In this document: positions 19,947 through 22,922 of the stretch, in pieces | Layout: each line of letters opens with the position of its first letter | How positions within the stretch are numbered: the first letter of the stretch is position 1 | IMG/VR virus record: IMGVR_UViG_3300044640_002126 | Coordinates: 1-22,922 of that record | Reading direction: 5' to 3' (one strand) | Origin: a virus | DNA length: 22,922 nt | Notes under the pieces: model-generated | Database searches by the model: none | What the model was told of the DNA's origin: nothing | Seen by the model: the letters and a program-made list of their open reading frames with translations, nothing else | Made by a program: the position numbers and the translations under genes

Positions 19947-21362
19947 TTATATAAGAGTTGTTGGTAACAACTCTTTTAATTTTTGATAATTTTCACGCCC
20001 TATATCTTCTTCTTTAACTGCGATTCTATGCAACGACCCACCACGACTTTTATCCAAATACGAAATCTCAGTCGGGATATCTTTTATTGGATTTCCGATA
20101 ATGTTTAAAAACGTAAGATTTTTAAGGTTACCAATTTCTTTTGGTAATTCTTTTATCTTATTTTCCGTCAACACCAACATCTCCAAATTGGTAAGCTTAC
20201 CAATAGATGGATGTAACTCATGCATCTTGGCATTACAAATAATTAGCTGGTCCAAAGTCTTGAACTTGCTAATATCTGGTAATCTTGGTATCTCTCTCGA
20301 CATAAATCTTATTGTTGGTGTGTCACCGTCTATTAGTTCAAACAAACTTTCAGCAAAACCAAACGAAATTAAAAAATCTAAATACTTGTTATTCTCAATC
20401 CCTTTCTTAAATGTTTTGGCCATACCAATTAGCTCTTCATAAAAGAAATTGGTAATACCTTCACTCTCATTCAAAACACTTTCAAAAATACTAACATTTT
20501 GACTGTTTCTAGCATCCTTTAACTGGTTCGTTTCAAAGTGTATCTGATACAATTCTTTTGATTTTCCCTCAAAGAATTCATTAGGAATTATAATATAAAT
20601 ATCAGACTTATCACCGTTAGGTTTTTTATGACCTTCAGTATAGCTTTTAAACATACCATTTCCCTTTCTAGCAGTACACCAGTTAGCAAAATCTTCAAAC
20701 GCAACGTTAGCATCTGTTGATTTAGGAACAAACAAAGTGAATTTCCTATCTCTTACTGGTATTTCAGCTTGTCCAATATCTACAAATTTCTGAAGAGTCC
20801 TTTCCAAAGCACTAGGTTCCTTCTCAATAAAAGGGTCAACAGCGTCAAACAATTGAGCCAAAGATTTATATTGATTAATGTCAGTAGGGTCACTTACGTG
20901 TTTTAAAACATAACTACCCTTACATAATTCTTTGAACTTTTTCTTCCTCTTATTGTCCTCAAAAACAGTCAAATACTTGTTAGCTTGTGGTAAATCCTCA
21001 ACAACCAAACGTGTTGCCATTTCAACACCTAACTCATTTTTTTCTTTTAATAATCTAGTGAATAAATTTAACATCCATTGAATGTACATTTTGTTTTCGC
21101 TAGGGTCAGCACTTATCATATCCGAAAAGACACTAGAACAAATGCTAACTTTTTTTAACAAACGTTCTTTATCATTTATTTTTTCGGACAAAATAGCGAT
21201 AACATCATTGGTAAAGTTTGAAGTTATTAATTTTGGTTTATAACCATCGGCAACCAAAGACTCAAACTTAGCTTCAACAGCTTTTGTTTGAGGGTCACAT
21301 TCAAAAACATCGAACACCTCAGCCAAAAAGGTCAACCTATCTTTAACATTCAATTTTTCCAT
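19947..21362 (-). CDS. Leucine-rich-repeat phage protein with N-terminal 'WCTA...QIHFE' domain (471 aa)
   Basis: The N-terminal half is alpha-helical. Residues ~228-283 carry a distinctive segment (NWCTARKGNGMFKSY, then SDIYIIIPNEFF, then YQIHFETNQLKD). I remember a W-C-T/W-x-x-Y-x-I/F...Q-x-H-F-E-x-x-Q-x-D pattern from phage and bacterial proteins, function unknown. Residues ~360-438 contain at least three leucine-rich repeats: LDQLIICNAKMHELHPSIGK, LEMLVLTENKIKELPKEIGN, LTFLNIIGNPIKDIPTEIS. LRRs usually bind other proteins. No signal peptide. It has its own host-type promoter just upstream (TTG-N20-TATATTTG) and a strong terminator, so it is a single, probably early or middle, transcription unit. 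A host-interaction role is inference. Confidence 0.85.
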   Translation of the reverse strand: MEKLNVKDRLTFLAEVFDVFECDPQTKAVEAKFESLVADGYKPKLITSNFTNDVIAILSEKINDKERLLKKVSICSSVFSDMISADPSENKMYIQWMLNLFTRLLKEKNELGVEMATRLVVEDLPQANKYLTVFEDNKRKKKFKELCKGSYVLKHVSDPTDINQYKSLAQLFDAVDPFIEKEPSALERTLQKFVDIGQAEIPVRDRKFTLFVPKSTDANVAFEDFANWCTARKGNGMFKSYTEGHKKPNGDKSDIYIIIPNEFFEGKSKELYQIHFETNQLKDARNSQNVSIFESVLNESEGITNFFYEELIGMAKTFKKGIENNKYLDFLISFGFAESLFELIDGDTPTIRFMSREIPRLPDISKFKTLDQLIICNAKMHELHPSIGKLTNLEMLVLTENKIKELPKEIGNLKNLTFLNIIGNPIKDIPTEISYLDKSRGGSLHRIAVKEEDIGRENYQKLKELLPTTLI

Positions 21363-21377
21363 AATTTATTTTTGTTA

Positions 21378-21408
21378 CAAATATACAAAATTAAAATAAA
21401 TAAAGCAA
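21378..21408 (-). promoter_or_regulatory. Bacteroidetes-type sigma-A promoter for the LRR gene
   Basis: Minus strand: TTG (21408-21406), 20-nt spacer, TATATTTG (21385-21378), 15 nt before the ATG. It has the same geometry as the two promoters at 13192-13256. Confidence 0.82.
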
Positions 21409-21414
21409 TAGGAT

Positions 21415-21753
21415 TTATAAGAATCTTTTAAAAAAATCATCATCGATATATTCTTCGACTCTTTTTTTCAAAAACCAAACCAAACCACCTACCTCATCAT
21501 TCTCTCTATTAATAATATCCAATATAACTTCGCTTGGGTCTTCGCCATCGGTTAGACGATATTTTATTTCCTTTATAAAATCTTTTTTTGTGCTTCTTGT
21601 TAATTCAGAAACAATTAGATTATAAGTCTCCCATCTGTCCTCTTTTTCTTCGTCTAATGTGTTAATAACGTTTAAAATGTGTTTGTTGTAAACCTTGTCT
21701 AAGAAAGTTCTACCATTACCACCAGATTTCAATAAAAAATTTTTTGCTTCCAT
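21415..21753 (-). CDS. Small charged phage protein (112 aa), unknown
   Basis: Acidic/basic helical protein beginning MEAKNFLLKSGGNGRTFLDK and ending VEEYIDDDFFKRFL. The central pattern IKYRLTDGEDPSEVILDIIN and GGLVWFLKKRVEEY looks like a folded helical domain. There is no known motif. It has a late-type motif about 30 nt upstream and lies just before the LRR gene's promoter, with no clear terminator between. Role unknown. Confidence 0.72.
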   Translation of the reverse strand: MEAKNFLLKSGGNGRTFLDKVYNKHILNVINTLDEEKEDRWETYNLIVSELTRSTKKDFIKEIKYRLTDGEDPSEVILDIINRENDEVGGLVWFLKKRVEEYIDDDFFKRFL

Positions 21754-21783
21754 CGGTACAGTTTTTATGTATAAGTTATTTAC

Positions 21784-21793
21784 TTATAAATAT
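21784..21793 (-). promoter_or_regulatory. Putative late promoter motif (ATATTTATAA) before the 112-aa gene
   Basis: The coding strand reads GATATTTATAAGTAAAT, about 30 nt before the ATG and only 2 nt after the glycosyltransferase stop. Confidence 0.55.
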
Positions 21794-21795
21794 CT

Positions 21796-22845
21796 TCAAA
21801 CCACCAATTCTTCTAACTTTTTGATAACTTCTTCTACTTTTGTAACCGCTTGGTTATCATAGTTTACACAAGATAAATCACTGGAATTTATTCTTGTTAT
21901 TTTATTATTAAATTCATGCCAATTTGGTGTTACGTCACTTACCATAACCACATGTGTGCCTAACGACCAAGCTAACCATGATAATCCAGAACTAACACCC
22001 AAATGAAATTCAGCATGCTTTATATCCGCAGCTCTTTCAACCAAACTACCATCACCAGTCAAATCTATAACATTCTTCAAATCAGATTTTTCTTTTGATA
22101 TTACAGCAACATAAAAACCTTTGCTGTTCAAATAATCAACAACTGTTTGCCAACCATTTTCAGCTTTCCAATGTTTATTAGGTGCACTACCAAACTCAGA
22201 AAGTGTAACATATTTCTCTTTAATCCTTCTTTTATAACCCAAACATAAATTCGATAAATCTGGTACCACTTCTTTAAATGGCAACCCAAGTGTTTCGCTA
22301 GCAACCATTTGCAAAGGATTTTCATTTACTTTTATCTTAGAATAAATCAAATTTCCATCGTTAGATGCACCAATATAATATTGAGTATAAACGTTATCTA
22401 TTTGTGTATTAGGTTTTACAAACATAATCTTTGGGTAAGAGTCAATAAATAAATTATTGTGAAATGTTGAACAAATCACGTTGCAATTATGTTTTACTCT
22501 AAACTCTTCGACATAAGGAATCCATGCTATCGAATCACCAAGAGCATAAGCATCCATTTTGATAAAAACAGTTTTACCGTTAACATCAAATACATCCACA
22601 AATACCAAATTATTTTTTGAATCATAGACCTCTACAACCCAATCAGTGTACCATTGTCTAGCTGCCGATATAATCGTTTCATTATTTTTACAATAACCAC
22701 TTGATACCAAGCTTATTGTACCGTTCTTACTTTCTGAGAATTTAACGTGATAATTTTCGTCATTATCACCAATTACTGAAACTCTAGGTGCGTTACCAAC
22801 TTTGGGTAAAGTCGTAACGTAACTTACTTTTATTTTGTTTTCCAT
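21796..22845 (-). CDS. O-heptosyltransferase-like glycosyltransferase (TibC/AAH 'strand-loop-strand' family type)
   Basis: This would transfer a heptose or similar sugar from a nucleotide-sugar to protein Ser/Thr. The N-terminus is beta-rich (KIKVSYVTTLPKVGNAPRVS). The key match is FIKMDAYALGDSIAWIPYVE (residues ~93-112), where GDSIAW resembles the G-D-x-x-A/L-W loop of this family, followed by HNCNVICSTFHNNLF, KHWKAENGWQTVVDYLNSKG and FHLGVSSGLSWLAWSLGTHV, all typical of GT9-like heptosyltransferases of this class. Length (349 aa) is close to family size. Its start overlaps the upstream stop as TAATG. The acceptor could be a virion or host surface protein; unknown. Family call is fairly confident; sugar identity is not visible. 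Confidence 0.85.
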   Translation of the reverse strand: MENKIKVSYVTTLPKVGNAPRVSVIGDNDENYHVKFSESKNGTISLVSSGYCKNNETIISAARQWYTDWVVEVYDSKNNLVFVDVFDVNGKTVFIKMDAYALGDSIAWIPYVEEFRVKHNCNVICSTFHNNLFIDSYPKIMFVKPNTQIDNVYTQYYIGASNDGNLIYSKIKVNENPLQMVASETLGLPFKEVVPDLSNLCLGYKRRIKEKYVTLSEFGSAPNKHWKAENGWQTVVDYLNSKGFYVAVISKEKSDLKNVIDLTGDGSLVERAADIKHAEFHLGVSSGLSWLAWSLGTHVVMVSDVTPNWHEFNNKITRINSSDLSCVNYDNQAVTKVEEVIKKLEELVV

Positions 22846-22922
22846 TAAAAATTTCTTATTTTATTATATAACCTTTCCAGTTCTGGACTTCTTTCTTTGA
22901 CTGTTTCTAAAACTTCTATACA
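22845..22922 (-). CDS. C-terminal fragment of an upstream gene (25 aa visible)
   Basis: A minus-strand frame enters from the right edge and encodes CIEVLETVKERSPELERLYN followed by KIRNF and a TAA stop. The stop and the next ATG share one base (TAATG), the coupling style seen elsewhere in this window, which supports that it is a real gene. Too short to assign. Confidence 0.65.
   Translation of the reverse strand, partial: CIEVLETVKERSPELERLYNKIRNF

Noticed and set aside
1-22922. tRNA genes, CRISPR arrays, insertion sequences, attachment sites
   Set aside because: No cloverleaf-like segment, spaced repeat array, transposase or flanking inverted repeats were seen by eye.

Overview
This window looks like part of a T4-like (myovirus-type) phage genome whose host is probably a member of the Bacteroidetes, most likely Flavobacteriia. 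The phage assignment rests on a large terminase subunit next to a gp20-type portal protein, surrounded by tightly packed, mostly leftward genes for acidic, coiled or low-complexity virion-type proteins. The host assignment rests on three promoters of the Bacteroidetes form TTG-N20-TAnnTTTG, AT-rich starts without Shine-Dalgarno sequences, and visibly AT-rich DNA. No database could be searched; family names come from motif recognition.

Layout. (1) Positions 1-11140, all leftward, form the head/packaging block. In transcription order it holds a small beta-rich protein, an EF-hand protein joined by a frame interruption to a large acidic multidomain protein, three conserved unknown proteins, TerL, an 81-aa protein, the portal, and a truncated lysine-rich protein at the left edge. 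(2) Positions 11180-13176, leftward, form a small operon: unknown 80-aa protein, KTSC-domain protein, thymidylate synthase, terminator. (3) Positions 13177-13284 hold two mirror-image host-type promoters around a shared palindrome. (4) Positions 13285-16875, rightward, hold a ClpC-like AAA+ unfoldase, a GNAT-zincin fusion and a DUF5661-like protein, closed by a bidirectional terminator. (5) Positions 16912-22922, leftward, are accessory: an unknown 244-aa protein, an ABC-ATPase/GNAT pair split by a frame interruption, two small proteins, a YkuK/RNase H-like protein, a leucine-rich-repeat protein with its own host-type promoter, a 112-aa protein, an O-heptosyltransferase-like enzyme and the tail of one more gene. 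No stretch over 300 bases lacks a gene.

Regulation. Two promoter classes appear. Host-type promoters serve clpC, the thyA operon and the LRR gene, which suits early or middle expression. A different motif, ATATTTATWA read on the coding strand, lies shortly upstream of nine gene starts including terL. It is probably a phage late promoter read by a phage sigma factor, analogous to but not identical with T4 TATAAATA. Six hairpin terminators separate the units.

Two reading frames break exactly at the two longest homopolymers found in coding sequence (A10 and T9, sense strand). In both cases a -1 shift, or one missing base, restores a continuous protein. They are either programmed frameshifts or homopolymer undercalls in the assembly.
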